Part shown: positions 45,093 to 54,272 of the stretch, piece by piece
Position numbering within the stretch: the first letter of the stretch is position 1
Layout of the letters: each line of letters begins with the position of its first letter
Assembly: GCA_945957365.1 (NCBI GenBank)
Contig: CAMFKI010000001.1
Coordinates: 62,001-126,000, forward strand
Source: an uncultured Alphaproteobacteria bacterium
GTDB taxonomy: Bacteria > Pseudomonadota > Alphaproteobacteria > Rhizobiales > Aestuariivirgaceae
Reading direction: 5' to 3'
Length of the DNA: 64,000 bases
Translations under genes and position numbers: made by a program
Notes under the pieces: generated by a model
The model's input: the letters and a program-made list of their open reading frames with translations, nothing else
Told to the model about the DNA's origin: nothing
The model's database searches: none

Positions 45093-46235
45093 ATGATGAA
45101 AAGCCCCCGCCTCCCGCTTCTCCTGCTCACCCTCCTGCTGGGCGCGGCCCCGGCCCTCGCCGATATCCAGATCGGTGCGGCGGCTCCGCTCTCCGGCCCC
45201 AACGCGGCACTGGGCGACCAGCTGCGCCGTGGCGTGCAGGCGGCGGTGGACGACATCAATGCCACCGGCGGCATCCGCGGCGAGAAGCTGGCCGTCACCT
45301 TCGCCGATGACGGCTGCGACCCGCGCAAGGCCATCGACGTCGCCACCAGCTTCGTCTCGGCGGGCGTCAAGGCGGTGATCGGGCATTATTGCTCGGGCGC
45401 CTCGATCCCCGCCTCCAAGGTCTACCAGAAGGCCGGCATCCTCGAGATCAGCCCGGCCTCCACCAATCCCAAATACACCGATGAAGGCGGCTGGAATGTC
45501 GTACGGCTGGTTCCGCGCGACGACGCGCAGGCGGTGGCGGCAGCAGCCCTGGTGCTCGACAAGTTCCCGGGCAAGTCCGTCGCCATCGTCAGCGACCAGG
45601 CCCCGGCCTTCGCGGCACTCGCCGCAAAATTTGCGGCGGCCCTGCAGCAGAAGGGCGTGACACCAGCCCTGCAGCTGACCTTCAAGGCCGGCACCAAGGA
45701 TTTCACCGCGCTGGCCCAGCAGGTTCAGGCCGCCGGCGCCGGCGTCGTATACCTGCCCGCCACCTACGTCGAAGGCGGCCTCATCGCCCAGGCGCTGCGC
45801 GCCGCGGGCTCACAGGCGCAGATCGTTTCGGGCGATTCCCTGGTGACCGAAGATTACGGCAACCAGGCCAAGGATGCCGCTGATGGCACGCTCTCGACCT
45901 TCACCTATGACGCCCGCAAGTTCCCGGCGGCCCAGGGCATCGTCCAGCGCCTGCGCGACCAGGACCAGACGGCCGAAGGCTTCACGCTCTATGCCTATGC
46001 CGCCGTCCAGGCGCTCGCTGCGGCGGCGGAGGCCACCGGCGGGCTCGACAGCACGCGGATGGCCGAATGGCTGCGCGGCGGAAACCGCTTCGACACCGCC
46101 GTCGGCCCGGTGACCTTCGACGCCAGGGGCGATCTCGCCAACCCGGCCATTGCCTGGTTCAAATGGGTGGATGGCCGCTACGTCGAGGTTGATCCCAAGA
46201 CCCTGCTTCCCCCCGTCCTCGACACCACACCCTGA
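45093..46235 (+). CDS. LivK-type periplasmic binding protein, copy 4 (divergent)
   Basis: This 380-residue binding protein is the most divergent of the four. The signal peptide is rich in leucine (PRLPLLLLTLLLG), the cysteine pair persists (DDGCDPRK, GHYCSGAS), and ISPASTNP replaces ITPASTNP. The second lobe differs widely (VVYLPATYVEGGLIAQALR). The C-terminus ends LLPPVLDTTP. It probably recognises a different ligand. It is followed 17 bases later by a stand-alone RAM-domain protein. Confidence 0.9.
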   Translation: MMKSPRLPLLLLTLLLGAAPALADIQIGAAAPLSGPNAALGDQLRRGVQAAVDDINATGGIRGEKLAVTFADDGCDPRKAIDVATSFVSAGVKAVIGHYCSGASIPASKVYQKAGILEISPASTNPKYTDEGGWNVVRLVPRDDAQAVAAAALVLDKFPGKSVAIVSDQAPAFAALAAKFAAALQQKGVTPALQLTFKAGTKDFTALAQQVQAAGAGVVYLPATYVEGGLIAQALRAAGSQAQIVSGDSLVTEDYGNQAKDAADGTLSTFTYDARKFPAAQGIVQRLRDQDQTAEGFTLYAYAAVQALAAAAEATGGLDSTRMAEWLRGGNRFDTAVGPVTFDARGDLANPAIAWFKWVDGRYVEVDPKTLLPPVLDTTP

Positions 46236-46252
46236 CTGGAGCTCACCCGCCC

Positions 46253-46489
46253 ATGCGCGCCTTCTTCGTCCAGATCAAATGCGAACTCGGCAAGTCATAT
46301 GACGTGGCAACAGCCATCGCCGATGCCGAGATCGCGTCAGAAATCTATTCCACGGCAGGGGGTTGGGACCTTCTGGTGAAGTTCTACCTCAACGACGGCG
46401 AGGACGTGGGCCAGTTCGTCTCGCACCGCATCCAGACCATTCCCGGGATCCGCGACACCTACACGCTGATCACCTTCAAGGCCTTCTGA
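46253..46489 (+). CDS. Stand-alone Lrp/AsnC ligand-binding (RAM) domain protein
   Basis: This 78-residue protein has only the effector-binding RAM domain of Lrp/AsnC regulators (MRAFFVQIKCELGKSYDVA ... GGWDLLVKFYL ... IPGIRDTYTLITFKAF) and no helix-turn-helix. Such proteins form ring oligomers that bind amino acids and can modulate Lrp proteins. Its place 17 bases after binding-protein 4 suggests it senses the same amino acids. Confidence 0.87.
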   Translation: MRAFFVQIKCELGKSYDVATAIADAEIASEIYSTAGGWDLLVKFYLNDGEDVGQFVSHRIQTIPGIRDTYTLITFKAF

Positions 46490-46492
46490 GCG

Positions 46493-47236
46493 ATGCGCGC
46501 CCTCCTCCTTCTGCTGTGTGCGGTCATCGGCTGCGGTCGCGTCTTGGCGGCGGACGGCGCGGCCTTCAACGCCATCGGCTATTCGCCGGACAGCCGCTAT
46601 TTCGCCTTCGAGCAATATGGCGTGCAGGACGGATCGGGATTTCCTTACTGGGACGTCTTCGTCATCGACCTCAAGTCCAACGAATGGGTGAAGGGTTCGC
46701 CCTACCGCGCCTTGCTGGAAAGCGAGACGGCGAAGGTTTCCGCCGCCCGCGACCAGGCCCGCGCCGCCGCCGCACCGGCCCTGAAGGATCTCGGCATCAC
46801 CGAACCGGCCCAGCTCATCGCGGCCAATCCCTCCACCGAAGCCGTGCCCGAGCGCGAGCGCCTCACCTTCGACCGCTGGTATGAGAGCCTGGGCGCGCGT
46901 TCGACCGAAAAGAGCCAGCTCGGTGTCCGCTTCGACCTTTCCGTCGAGAAGATCCCGCTGCCCCGCCCCGCCCAGTGCCCGGAGGGCGACGGCGACAGTT
47001 TCGGCGTCCGCGTGAACCTCAAGGACCTGCAGCTCGGCACCAGCCGGGTGATCTACGAGGACAAGGCCATCCCCGACAGCCGCAACTGCCCCGCGGCCTA
47101 TGACGTCGCCGCCGTGGTGGCCCAGAGCGGCATGCCGGTCACCGACCGGCTGGTGGCGCTCATCGGCGTCTATGCCCGCGGCTTCGAAGGCCTGAACCAC
47201 CGCTTCATCGCCGTGCCCTTCACCCTCAGCGACTGA
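46493..47236 (+). CDS. DUF2259 secreted protein
   Basis: This 247-residue protein has a signal peptide (MRALLLLLCAVIGCGRVLA), then FNAIGYSPDSRYFAFEQYGVQDGSG and YWDVFVIDLKSNEWV, typical of DUF2259 predicted secreted proteins with a beta-propeller-like repeat. Function unknown. It starts 3 bases after the RAM-domain gene, so it may be in the same transcript. A family A palindromic repeat follows it. Confidence 0.8.
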   Translation: MRALLLLLCAVIGCGRVLAADGAAFNAIGYSPDSRYFAFEQYGVQDGSGFPYWDVFVIDLKSNEWVKGSPYRALLESETAKVSAARDQARAAAAPALKDLGITEPAQLIAANPSTEAVPERERLTFDRWYESLGARSTEKSQLGVRFDLSVEKIPLPRPAQCPEGDGDSFGVRVNLKDLQLGTSRVIYEDKAIPDSRNCPAAYDVAAVVAQSGMPVTDRLVALIGVYARGFEGLNHRFIAVPFTLSD

Positions 47237-47245
47237 CCCGAACCG

Positions 47246-47329
47246 CCGTCATGCCAGCGAAAGCTGGCACCCCGCTTCGGGCAGTAGCGACGCGGGAAGC
47301 GGGGCCCCAGCTTCCGCTGGGGTGACGGC
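47246..47329. repeat. Palindromic intergenic repeat, family A (full copy)
   Basis: CCGTCATGCCAGCGAAAGCTGG... and its inverse ...CCCAGCTTCCGCTGGGGTGACGG flank a CCCCGCTTC/GAAGCGGGG inner stem. It separates the DUF2259 gene from purB. Confidence 0.85.
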
Positions 47330-47419
47330 ACTCATGGGCGGCACCACTGCCAACTTCGCACTCGCACCAGACCTTGTGATTTGTTAAGCGGACGCCAGTT
47401 TCCACCCGAAAGGCGTTCG

Positions 47420-48727
47420 ATGATCCCGCGCTACACCCGCAAAGAGATGGCCCAGATCTGGGAGCCGCAGACCCGCTTCCGCATCTGGTTCGAGATCGAG
47501 GCCTATGCCACGGATGCGCTGGCGGAACTGGGCGTGGTGCCAAGGGACGCCGCGGCCAGGATCTGGGAAAAGGGCAAGGACGCGGTCTTCGACGTCGCCC
47601 GTATCGACGAGATCGAGGCCGTCACCAAGCATGATGTCATCGCCTTCCTCACCCACCTGGCCGAAATCGTCGGCCCCGAGGCGCGCTTCGTGCACCAGGG
47701 CATGACCTCCTCCGACGTGCTCGACACCTGCCTCAACGTGCAGCTGACCCGTGCTGCCGACCTGCTGATCGAGGATGTCGACGGCCTGCTCGCCGCCCTC
47801 AAGCGCCGCGCCTTCGAGCACAAGAACACGGTCTGCATCGGTCGCAGCCACGGCATCCATGCAGAGCCAACCACCTTCGGCATCAAGCTGGCCCAGGCCC
47901 ATGCCGAGTTCCAGCGCGCCCGCGAGCGCCTGGTGATGGCGCGCAAGGAGATCGCCACCTGCGCCATCTCGGGCGCCGTCGGCACCTTCGCCAATATCGA
48001 CCCCCGCGTGGAAGAATACGTAGCCGAGAAGATGGGCCTCACGCCCGAGCCGGTCTCGACCCAGGTCATCCCGCGCGACCGCCACGCCATGTATTTCGCG
48101 GCCCTCGCCGTCGTCGCCTCGTCGATCGAGCGGCTCGCGACCGAGATCCGCCACCTGCAGCGCACCGAGGTGCTGGAGGCCGAGGAATATTTCTCGCCCG
48201 GCCAGAAGGGCTCCTCCGCCATGCCGCACAAGCGCAACCCGGTGCTGACCGAGAACCTCACAGGCCTCGCCCGCCTCGTGCGCTCCGCCGTCATCCCCGC
48301 GCTCGAGAACGTGGCGCTGTGGCATGAGCGCGACATTTCGCATTCCTCCGTCGAGCGCGGCATCGGGCCTGACGCGACCATCCACCTCGACTTCGCGCTG
48401 AAGCGTATGACCGGCGTCATCGACAAGCTGCTGGTCTATCCGGAAAACATGCAGCGCAATCTCGACCGGCTGGGCGGCCTCGTCCATTCGCAGCGCGTGC
48501 TGCTCGCACTCACCCAGAAGGGCATGAGCCGCGAGGAGTCCTATGCCGCCGTGCAGCGCAATGCCATGCCGGTGTGGCGCGGCGAAGGAAACTTCCTCGA
48601 CCTCCTGAAGAAGGACAAGGACGTCTCCGCCCTGCTCAGCGCCGCCGAACTCGAGAGCCTGTTCGACCTAGGCTATCACACCAAGCACGTCGACACGATC
48701 TTCGCCAGAGTCTTCGGCGAGGCCTAA
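47420..48727 (+). CDS. purB: Adenylosuccinate lyase
   Basis: This 435-residue fumarase-superfamily enzyme cleaves SAICAR and adenylosuccinate, releasing fumarate, in purine synthesis. Signatures are [12 protein letters not shown] (about residue 92), [14 protein letters not shown] and the catalytic-serine loop [14 protein letters not shown] (about residue 260). AAAGGCG precedes the ATG. It is separated from the purCSQL genes by 8 kb and appears monocistronic. Confidence 0.95.
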   Translation: MIPRYTRKEMAQIWEPQTRFRIWFEIEAYATDALAELGVVPRDAAARIWEKGKDAVFDVARIDEIEAVTKHDVIAFLTHLAEIVGPEARFVHQGMTSSDVLDTCLNVQLTRAADLLIEDVDGLLAALKRRAFEHKNTVCIGRSHGIHAEPTTFGIKLAQAHAEFQRARERLVMARKEIATCAISGAVGTFANIDPRVEEYVAEKMGLTPEPVSTQVIPRDRHAMYFAALAVVASSIERLATEIRHLQRTEVLEAEEYFSPGQKGSSAMPHKRNPVLTENLTGLARLVRSAVIPALENVALWHERDISHSSVERGIGPDATIHLDFALKRMTGVIDKLLVYPENMQRNLDRLGGLVHSQRVLLALTQKGMSREESYAAVQRNAMPVWRGEGNFLDLLKKDKDVSALLSAAELESLFDLGYHTKHVDTIFARVFGEA

Positions 48728-49321
48728 TCAGTCGATCGGCAGGAACCACAGGGCCAGAAACGGCTGCGCGCCCGAGCGCATGGCGTGCAGGATGCCGGGC
48801 GGATTGTAGATGATCCCGCCCGGTCCGGGCTCGGTCCAGTCCATCGCGGCGTTCCACCATTCACCCGGCGACAGCGCGATATAGACTTCCTCCGGCGGAT
48901 GATCATGGTCTGGATAGGTGATGTCCGGCGCCATGACAGTGGCTCCCACCCAGACGTCGCTGCGCTCCTCGATGCCACCCGGCCCGATCAGCATGGCATT
49001 GCCATGGCCATCGCGGAAACGCGCGCCCAGCGTCCCGGAATTCCTGCGGTGCGTCCAGCGCAGCTTGGCTTCGACGGCGGCAAAGGCGCTGGCGAGGTCA
49101 GGCAAGGGCGACGGGCAGGCTGCCAGCCCGGAAAGCGCCGCCCCGATCGCAGGCTGACAGGCGGGAAGCCGCTCCGCCGCAACGGCGACCTCGGTGCCCG
49201 GATGTTCCAGACGCCCGAAAACGCGGGCGCCTGCGGCAACCGCAGCGGAAACGCCGCTGTGCGCGATGATGCCGCGCGACAGGTCGAGAACCTGCTGCAG
49301 GTTGGTGTCGCGAGATGTCAT
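48728..49321 (-). CDS. DMSP lyase-like cupin protein (DddQ/DddL family)
   Basis: This 197-residue protein has a C-terminal cupin barrel with a metal site: YPDHDHPPEEVYIALS (His, His, Glu) near residue 137 and the distal ILHAM. This pattern is that of the dimethylsulfoniopropionate lyase family, whose known members DddQ and DddL cleave DMSP to dimethyl sulfide and acrylate. The N-terminal ~110 residues are helical and more variable. The family also has non-lyase members, so activity is not proved. It abuts purB tail to tail, and no acrylate-use genes are nearby. Confidence 0.75.
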   Translation of the reverse strand: MTSRDTNLQQVLDLSRGIIAHSGVSAAVAAGARVFGRLEHPGTEVAVAAERLPACQPAIGAALSGLAACPSPLPDLASAFAAVEAKLRWTHRRNSGTLGARFRDGHGNAMLIGPGGIEERSDVWVGATVMAPDITYPDHDHPPEEVYIALSPGEWWNAAMDWTEPGPGGIIYNPPGILHAMRSGAQPFLALWFLPID

Positions 49322-49503
49322 GACGAATGGCTATTCGCTTCCCCGGCGAGGGTCAAGGAGAGCCGAATGGGAAACTTATTCTTGCCCTAATTGCATGGCG
49401 TTGTGCACGCAGTTGTTGTGTCGCTGACCATCGTGACGCGCCGACTGAAGCCGGGCCCGTTGAGCGGGGCTCACCATGAATGATTAGTGAACGGGGATTA
49501 TCG

Positions 49504-50210
49504 ATGAAGTTTATCCTGCTGGCCGGAACGGCTGTCCTTGGCGTTCGGCGATGGCATCGGGGGCGCTGGCGGCCGATATGGCGCCAGCCTATGACTGGAG
49601 CGGTTTCTACGCCGGGCTCAATGCCGGCATGCTCATTGACAACAGCAACGCCAGCGCCGACCTGAGCGGCGACAGCGCCTGGACGAAGAATGGCTCGAAG
49701 AACGACAACACCTCCGACATCAGCTTCACCGGCGGTGGCATGCTGGGCTACAACTGGCAGATCGACAAGCTGGTGCTCGGCATCGAGACCGACCTCAACT
49801 ACGGTGGCGCGAGCGGTGACGCCGAGACCACCTATTCCGACAGATCCGCGACTTTTGGCACGGCCAAGGTCACCTATCAGGGTGACTGGTTCGGCACCGT
49901 GCGCGGCCGCGCCGGCTTCGCCATGGACAATGTGCTGATCTACGGCACCGGCGGCTTGGCCTATGGCTATTTTGACTCCAAGGGCTACCTCGACGGCGAC
50001 CGGATGAGGACCGACAACTGGGTCGGCGTCGGCTGGACCGCCGGCGGCGGTGTTGAATACGGCATCGACAAATGGTCTCTGGGACTGGAATACCTGTATG
50101 TCGATCTCGGTTCTGAGGAGAACAGCGGCTCGGCAATGGACTCCACCTTCAAGACCAACGTCGACTATCGCTTCAGCGTCGTGCGGGCCACGGCCAAGTA
50201 TAATTTCTGA
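49504..50210 (+). pseudogene. Omp25/31-type outer membrane beta-barrel protein with frameshifted signal peptide
   Basis: The ATG at 49504 (MKFILLAGTAVLG) begins a typical signal peptide, but the frame then runs on into VRRWHRGRW. The cleavage region (MASGALAADMAPAYDWSG) and the whole porin-like barrel follow in another frame from 49551. Eight bases, GTTCGGCG at 49543-49550, separate the two halves where a multiple of three is needed, so one base appears lost. The barrel is otherwise intact: GYNWQIDKLVLGIETDLNYG, FGTVRGRAGFA, and a terminal YNF. Either a real mutation that blocks secretion or a sequence error. Confidence 0.75.
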
Positions 50211-50230
50211 TCGCGAATCGCTCTGCTTCG

Positions 50231-50262
50231 GGGGGCCCTGCGCATGCCGCGGGGCCCCTTTC
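50231..50262. terminator. Hairpin between convergent genes
   Basis: GGGGGCCC and GGGGCCCCTTT form a GC-rich stem 20 bases after the porin stop. It could terminate the porin transcript. Confidence 0.5.
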
Positions 50263-50593
50263 AGTTGCCGATCTGCCGCATGGCGTTCGCCAGCCAGGCC
50301 CGGTCGTAGAGGCTGTGCCAGTAATTGAGGGTGCAGGACAGCGCCACCGGAATGTCTGGATTTCGCTGGTACGAAAATTCGGCGGCGATGCGCCCCTTCC
50401 CCTGATGCAGCAGCTGGTGCGCCAGCGCCGCGATGATCACGCCTTCGGCCCCGCCGTCGCGCGCCCCCAGCGTGAGCGCCCGGCGCTCCAGCGCCTTGCA
50501 GGGTGACTGCGTTTCCTCGGTCACCAGTGGATACGTGATGAAAGCGCCGCCCAGCATGGCGACGAACCCGAGCAGCATGACCAGCGTCCTCAT
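50261..50593 (-). CDS. Small membrane-anchored protein of unknown function
   Basis: This 110-residue protein starts with a signal-anchor (MRTLVMLLGFVAMLGGAFI), then a soluble region with two cysteines (SPCKALERRA, ALSCTLNYWHSL). No family recognised. It is convergent with the porin-like gene and may be followed upstream by the DUF305 gene in one transcript. Confidence 0.6.
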   Translation of the reverse strand: MRTLVMLLGFVAMLGGAFITYPLVTEETQSPCKALERRALTLGARDGGAEGVIIAALAHQLLHQGKGRIAAEFSYQRNPDIPVALSCTLNYWHSLYDRAWLANAMRQIGN

Positions 50594-50653
50594 GCAGCAA
50601 GCTTTAGCGCCGCAGCCCGGCGCCAGGCAACCGGCTGTGCGGCCGCGTCCGGA

Positions 50654-51061
50654 TTAGCCGTGGTGCCTGTCGAGCCAGTCCTGCAGGTCCCTGATGTCGC
50701 GGGCGCGCTGCCTCCGCATGTCCTCCGCCATCTTGCGCAGCTCCGGCGGCAGGTCATGCTCCGCCAGCAGCACGTCGATGATGTCGATGGCGCTTTGCTC
50801 ATGCAGCAGCATCATGCGGACGAAATCTCCGCCGGCGTCGCCGGACATTTCGGTTTTCATGAGGTTCTGCTGCAACGCCTGCAGGGCGCGGGTGAACCCG
50901 TGGTCGGCCTCCGAGGCCTCGGCCCCCGCCTTCATCGTCAGCAGGCCCAGCATGCTGTCTTCCGCCGCAGCCCGCTGCGCAGCTGGATCGGGCGTCTCGT
51001 CGGCAAGGGCCGCGCCGGTCAGCACCCAGATGGCGACAGCAGCCGCGGTCAGTCTTCTCAT
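50654..51061 (-). CDS. DUF305-like secreted protein
   Basis: This 135-residue protein has a signal peptide (MRRLTAAAVAIWVLTGAALA), then a helical bundle with HGFTRAL and the segment FVRMMLLHEQSAIDIIDVLL, which resembles the DUF305 ferritin-like motif MIPHHQ.AI. DUF305 proteins are periplasmic and often linked to metals. The second histidine of the motif is Glu here. GGAGGAG lies 9 bases before the ATG. Confidence 0.7.
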   Translation of the reverse strand: MRRLTAAAVAIWVLTGAALADETPDPAAQRAAAEDSMLGLLTMKAGAEASEADHGFTRALQALQQNLMKTEMSGDAGGDFVRMMLLHEQSAIDIIDVLLAEHDLPPELRKMAEDMRRQRARDIRDLQDWLDRHHG

Positions 51062-51245
51062 GGTCTCTGCTCCTCCGTGACGGGAGGCAACGACTGAATT
51101 CAGCGGCTGTTCCGCGGCAGCCCGCAGCCTGACACCACACTGCACGCGCTGGTTTATTCTACCGCCGTTACCGATTGATCTGCGCAGCAACTCAACAACG
51201 CGTCGATCGCGGATTTACCTTCAGACAGGGCAAAGTTTACATTTT

Positions 51246-51261
51246 TGTCAGATTCATGACA
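51246..51261. promoter_or_regulatory. TGTCA-N6-TGACA inverted repeat, possible operator
   Basis: A perfect 5-bp inverted repeat lies 39 bases before the sulfatase-like ATG in the gene-free stretch 51062-51299. It could be a regulator site. Nothing else stands out in that stretch. Confidence 0.35.
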
Positions 51262-51299
51262 GGCTGCAATCAACAACCCTTGGGCACCGGATCGTAACG

Positions 51300-53741
51300 A
51301 TGCAGCAGACGCAATCGCGCAATTCAGACCGTGGGAGGGCGGCTGATGCCCACTTCCGCACCATGAGTGCCGTGACCATCTGCACGGCCGTGCTCTCGTG
51401 GCTGCTGCTTGGTGTCTACCGTGGCTTCATCGTGGACTCCGAAGCGACCGCCGGAGGCCATGTCGCGCAAGCGCTCACGGGCATCCTCGCCAGCCACTAT
51501 GATTTGCTGTTCGTGATGGTCCTCACGCTCGTGGTCCTTGCCCTGCTCCATTTCTTCCGCTCCAGCCGGGCCGCGTGCATCGGGATCCTAGTGTTCTTCT
51601 ATCTGATCAATGCGCTGACCCTGGTCTGGGGATTCGCCAACATCAATCTCGTCAAGATCCTGGGCGAACCCTTCACCTATCAATGGCTGGTCTACGGCGA
51701 TTTCCTGCAGAACGCCGATGCGCGCAATGCCATGTCGGACGCTTTCAACCTTCGCGATTTCACGATTCTCAGCCTGTCGATCGTTCTGGTGCTTGCCCTG
51801 GGTGGTGTCTTCGCCTGGCTGTGGCTGCAGCTCGGCGCCACCGGCCATCGCGTCATGCTCGGCGTCGTGGCGGTTGGCGTCGGACTCGCTGCGCTCGGCA
51901 CGGGCTATCACGTGCATGCCGCAGGACTGCCGGCGAGCAAGCTGCAGAACCCGATCGTCACCTTCGTCGAATCCGCGCTCATGTCGCCGACACCCGTCGT
52001 CATGACGATGCCCGCCAACAGCAACGATCCCGCCCTCGCGAGTGTCGGCGACAGGCCTGCCGAAACGTCGCGCTTCAAGGCCCCCGCGCCCAACCCCGTC
52101 AAGAACGTGCTGCTGTTCATCATGGAGTCGGTGCCCGCAAAATATGTGGAACCCTTCGGCGGCCAATACCCCGTGACGCCCAGCCTCAACAGCGAAGTGG
52201 ACTCCTCCGTCCGCTTCGCCAGGATCTATGCGCACGCGCCATCGACGAACTACACGCTGTTTTCGCTGTTCTCGTCGATCTACAACGACATTTCCTATTC
52301 GGGAATGACTAGCAGCAATCCCCATCTCAAGCTCGATTCGCTGTCGAACACGCTCTCGGCACACGGCTTCCGGACCGGCTTCTTCTGGAGTGCGGACTCG
52401 CGCTTTCAGCACGTCGACGAATTCCTGCTCAACAAGGGGCTCGACATCATCACCGACTACCGCGGACAGCAATGCGCCACGCCGGTGTTCAAGATCAGTA
52501 CGGAGTCCTTTCCCAATGCCGACTACGGCAGCGACATCTGCACCGCCGCAACCACGCTCGACTGGATCAACAAGGATCCGGACAAGCCCTTCCTTGCAAT
52601 GATGTTCACCGCCATGACCCACTACCCCTACCAGGTCACGGCCAGCCCCGATTCCACCGAGCTGCCCGGCGGGCAGAAGCTCGTCCACTACTCGGATGAC
52701 GAGAAGTTCAACTCCTACCTCAATGCGCTGCGGATCGGCGATGCCGCGCTTGGCGATATTCTCGAGGCGCTTCGCAAGTCGGGCCGTCTCGATTCAACGC
52801 TGGTCGTCGTCATGGGGGACCATGGCGAAGCCTTCGGCGAGCATGAGAACTATGGCCACGCCAGCGCGCTCTACGAGGAAAACGTTCATATTCCGCTGAT
52901 GATGATCAACCCGCAGCTTTTCCATGGCGAGGTCGACCAGACGCTGGGAGGCGTGATCGACATCGCACCGACCATTCTCGACATTCTCGGCATTCCGCTT
53001 CCAAAGCAATGGCAGGGCCACAGCCTGTTCAGCCAGAACCGGCCCGAGCGGACCTTCTTCTTCGCGCCCTGGCGCGGCGTGCAGTTCGGTTATCGCGAGA
53101 ACGACAAGAAGGTGATTTTCAACGGCACCACCGGCAAGATCGAGGAATACGACCTCGCCAGCGATCCCGGCGAACGCTCCAACCTGTTCAGGGACGGCGC
53201 CGATCAGACCGCGATCCTCGGGCCCATTGCCAACTGGGTGCAGACGCAACGGCCGCATATCGCGCAGCTGATCGCGCAGGCGTCGATTGCAGCTCCCGGC
53301 TGCGGCATCGACAGCATCGAGGTCGATGCCGCCGGAACCAGCCACGAGGGTGCGCCGCGCTTTCAGCTCGTGCTCGACGGAAAGGTGCTCTCCGAATTCG
53401 AAGTCCCTGGCCCCGAAAGCACGGCGCGGGTCGCCAAGGACTCGATCAAGGAGCTGAAGGCTGCCGCCGCCGGCACCAGGACCTTCAAGACGGATGTCGC
53501 AGGCGGTCCCAGCCCACAGGCGATCGAAGTCCGCTACATCAACGACAGCTGGGGCGGCCCCGACAAGCCGGGTGACCGCAACATCTTCATCAGGGAAATC
53601 AGGGTGAACGGGCGGGCGGTCCCCCGGAGCGATCTTCACCCCGACGAGAACTCGCACGGCTACACCGACGACACCGGAACCGCGCTTTACAGCAACGGCT
53701 CCCTCTGGGTCACCGGGCCGTTCATCCCCGGCTGCAAGTGA
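51300..53741 (+). CDS. LtaS-like sulfatase-fold membrane enzyme with C-terminal CBM60-like module
   Basis: This 813-residue protein has about five membrane helices (residues 20-210) and a periplasmic sulfatase-fold domain of the lipoteichoic acid synthase / phosphoglycerol transferase type: LLFIMESV, the nucleophile region APSTNYTLFS, metal-binding GDHGEAFGEHENYGH. Enzymes of this type move phosphoglycerol or phosphoethanolamine onto glycans or lipids. The last ~150 residues look like a calcium-dependent carbohydrate-binding module (PF16841/CBM60-like): FQLVLDGK, YINDSWGG, DRNIFIREIRVNG. It appears monocistronic. Confidence 0.82.
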   Translation: MQQTQSRNSDRGRAADAHFRTMSAVTICTAVLSWLLLGVYRGFIVDSEATAGGHVAQALTGILASHYDLLFVMVLTLVVLALLHFFRSSRAACIGILVFFYLINALTLVWGFANINLVKILGEPFTYQWLVYGDFLQNADARNAMSDAFNLRDFTILSLSIVLVLALGGVFAWLWLQLGATGHRVMLGVVAVGVGLAALGTGYHVHAAGLPASKLQNPIVTFVESALMSPTPVVMTMPANSNDPALASVGDRPAETSRFKAPAPNPVKNVLLFIMESVPAKYVEPFGGQYPVTPSLNSEVDSSVRFARIYAHAPSTNYTLFSLFSSIYNDISYSGMTSSNPHLKLDSLSNTLSAHGFRTGFFWSADSRFQHVDEFLLNKGLDIITDYRGQQCATPVFKISTESFPNADYGSDICTAATTLDWINKDPDKPFLAMMFTAMTHYPYQVTASPDSTELPGGQKLVHYSDDEKFNSYLNALRIGDAALGDILEALRKSGRLDSTLVVVMGDHGEAFGEHENYGHASALYEENVHIPLMMINPQLFHGEVDQTLGGVIDIAPTILDILGIPLPKQWQGHSLFSQNRPERTFFFAPWRGVQFGYRENDKKVIFNGTTGKIEEYDLASDPGERSNLFRDGADQTAILGPIANWVQTQRPHIAQLIAQASIAAPGCGIDSIEVDAAGTSHEGAPRFQLVLDGKVLSEFEVPGPESTARVAKDSIKELKAAAAGTRTFKTDVAGGPSPQAIEVRYINDSWGGPDKPGDRNIFIREIRVNGRAVPRSDLHPDENSHGYTDDTGTALYSNGSLWVTGPFIPGCK

Positions 53742-53766
53742 TGCATCCGGTCGCTTGGCGGCGGGT

Positions 53767-54216
53767 TCAGTTGCCGATGGTGATGCGCGTGGCGCCGAGC
53801 CCGTGTTCCTGCACCAGCGCATAGAGCTTGGCGGCGTTCTGCGGATGCAGCCGGATGCAGCCGTGCGAGGCCGGCCGGCCCAGCTGGTTCACGTAGTAGG
53901 TGGCGTGGATCGCATAGCCGCCAAGGAAGAAGATCGAGTTCGGCATCGGCGAATTGTCGTATTTCTTCGAGTAATGCATCTTCTTCATCATGAAGGGACG
54001 CCACGTCCCGCGCGGGGTGTAATAGCCGTCGCGCGCGGTCGAAACCTTCCACCGGCCATAGGTCCAGCCATCGACGTCGACCGTCATGGTCTGGCTGGAG
54101 ATATCGACGTAAATCTCGACTTCCGCGGGCTTCGGACTGGCGGCGGCAGGCTCGCCCCCCGAAAGGCCGCAGGCCAGCATGAAAAGCCCCGCCAGCAGGG
54201 CCAGAACCTTCTTCAT
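53767..54216 (-). CDS. L,D-transpeptidase (YkuD family)
   Basis: This 149-residue protein has a signal peptide (VLALLAGLFMLACGLS), then a YkuD domain with the catalytic motif IHATYYVNQLGRPASHGCIRL. It cross-links peptidoglycan stem peptides or attaches proteins in the periplasm. Several residues around the cysteine suggest a secreted lipoprotein (LFMLAC), but the lipobox is imperfect. It is convergent with the sulfatase gene. Confidence 0.9.
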   Translation of the reverse strand: MKKVLALLAGLFMLACGLSGGEPAAASPKPAEVEIYVDISSQTMTVDVDGWTYGRWKVSTARDGYYTPRGTWRPFMMKKMHYSKKYDNSPMPNSIFFLGGYAIHATYYVNQLGRPASHGCIRLHPQNAAKLYALVQEHGLGATRITIGN

Positions 54217-54272
54217 CGCTTCGTCTCCATCCCACGTCGGACCGGGTGTTCCGGCCCGCGGCGTCCCGATGT

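Noticed and set aside
41251..46235. Assembly duplication of the binding-protein genes
   Set aside because: The four copies differ in sequence, signal peptide and flanking hairpins, so they are real paralogues.
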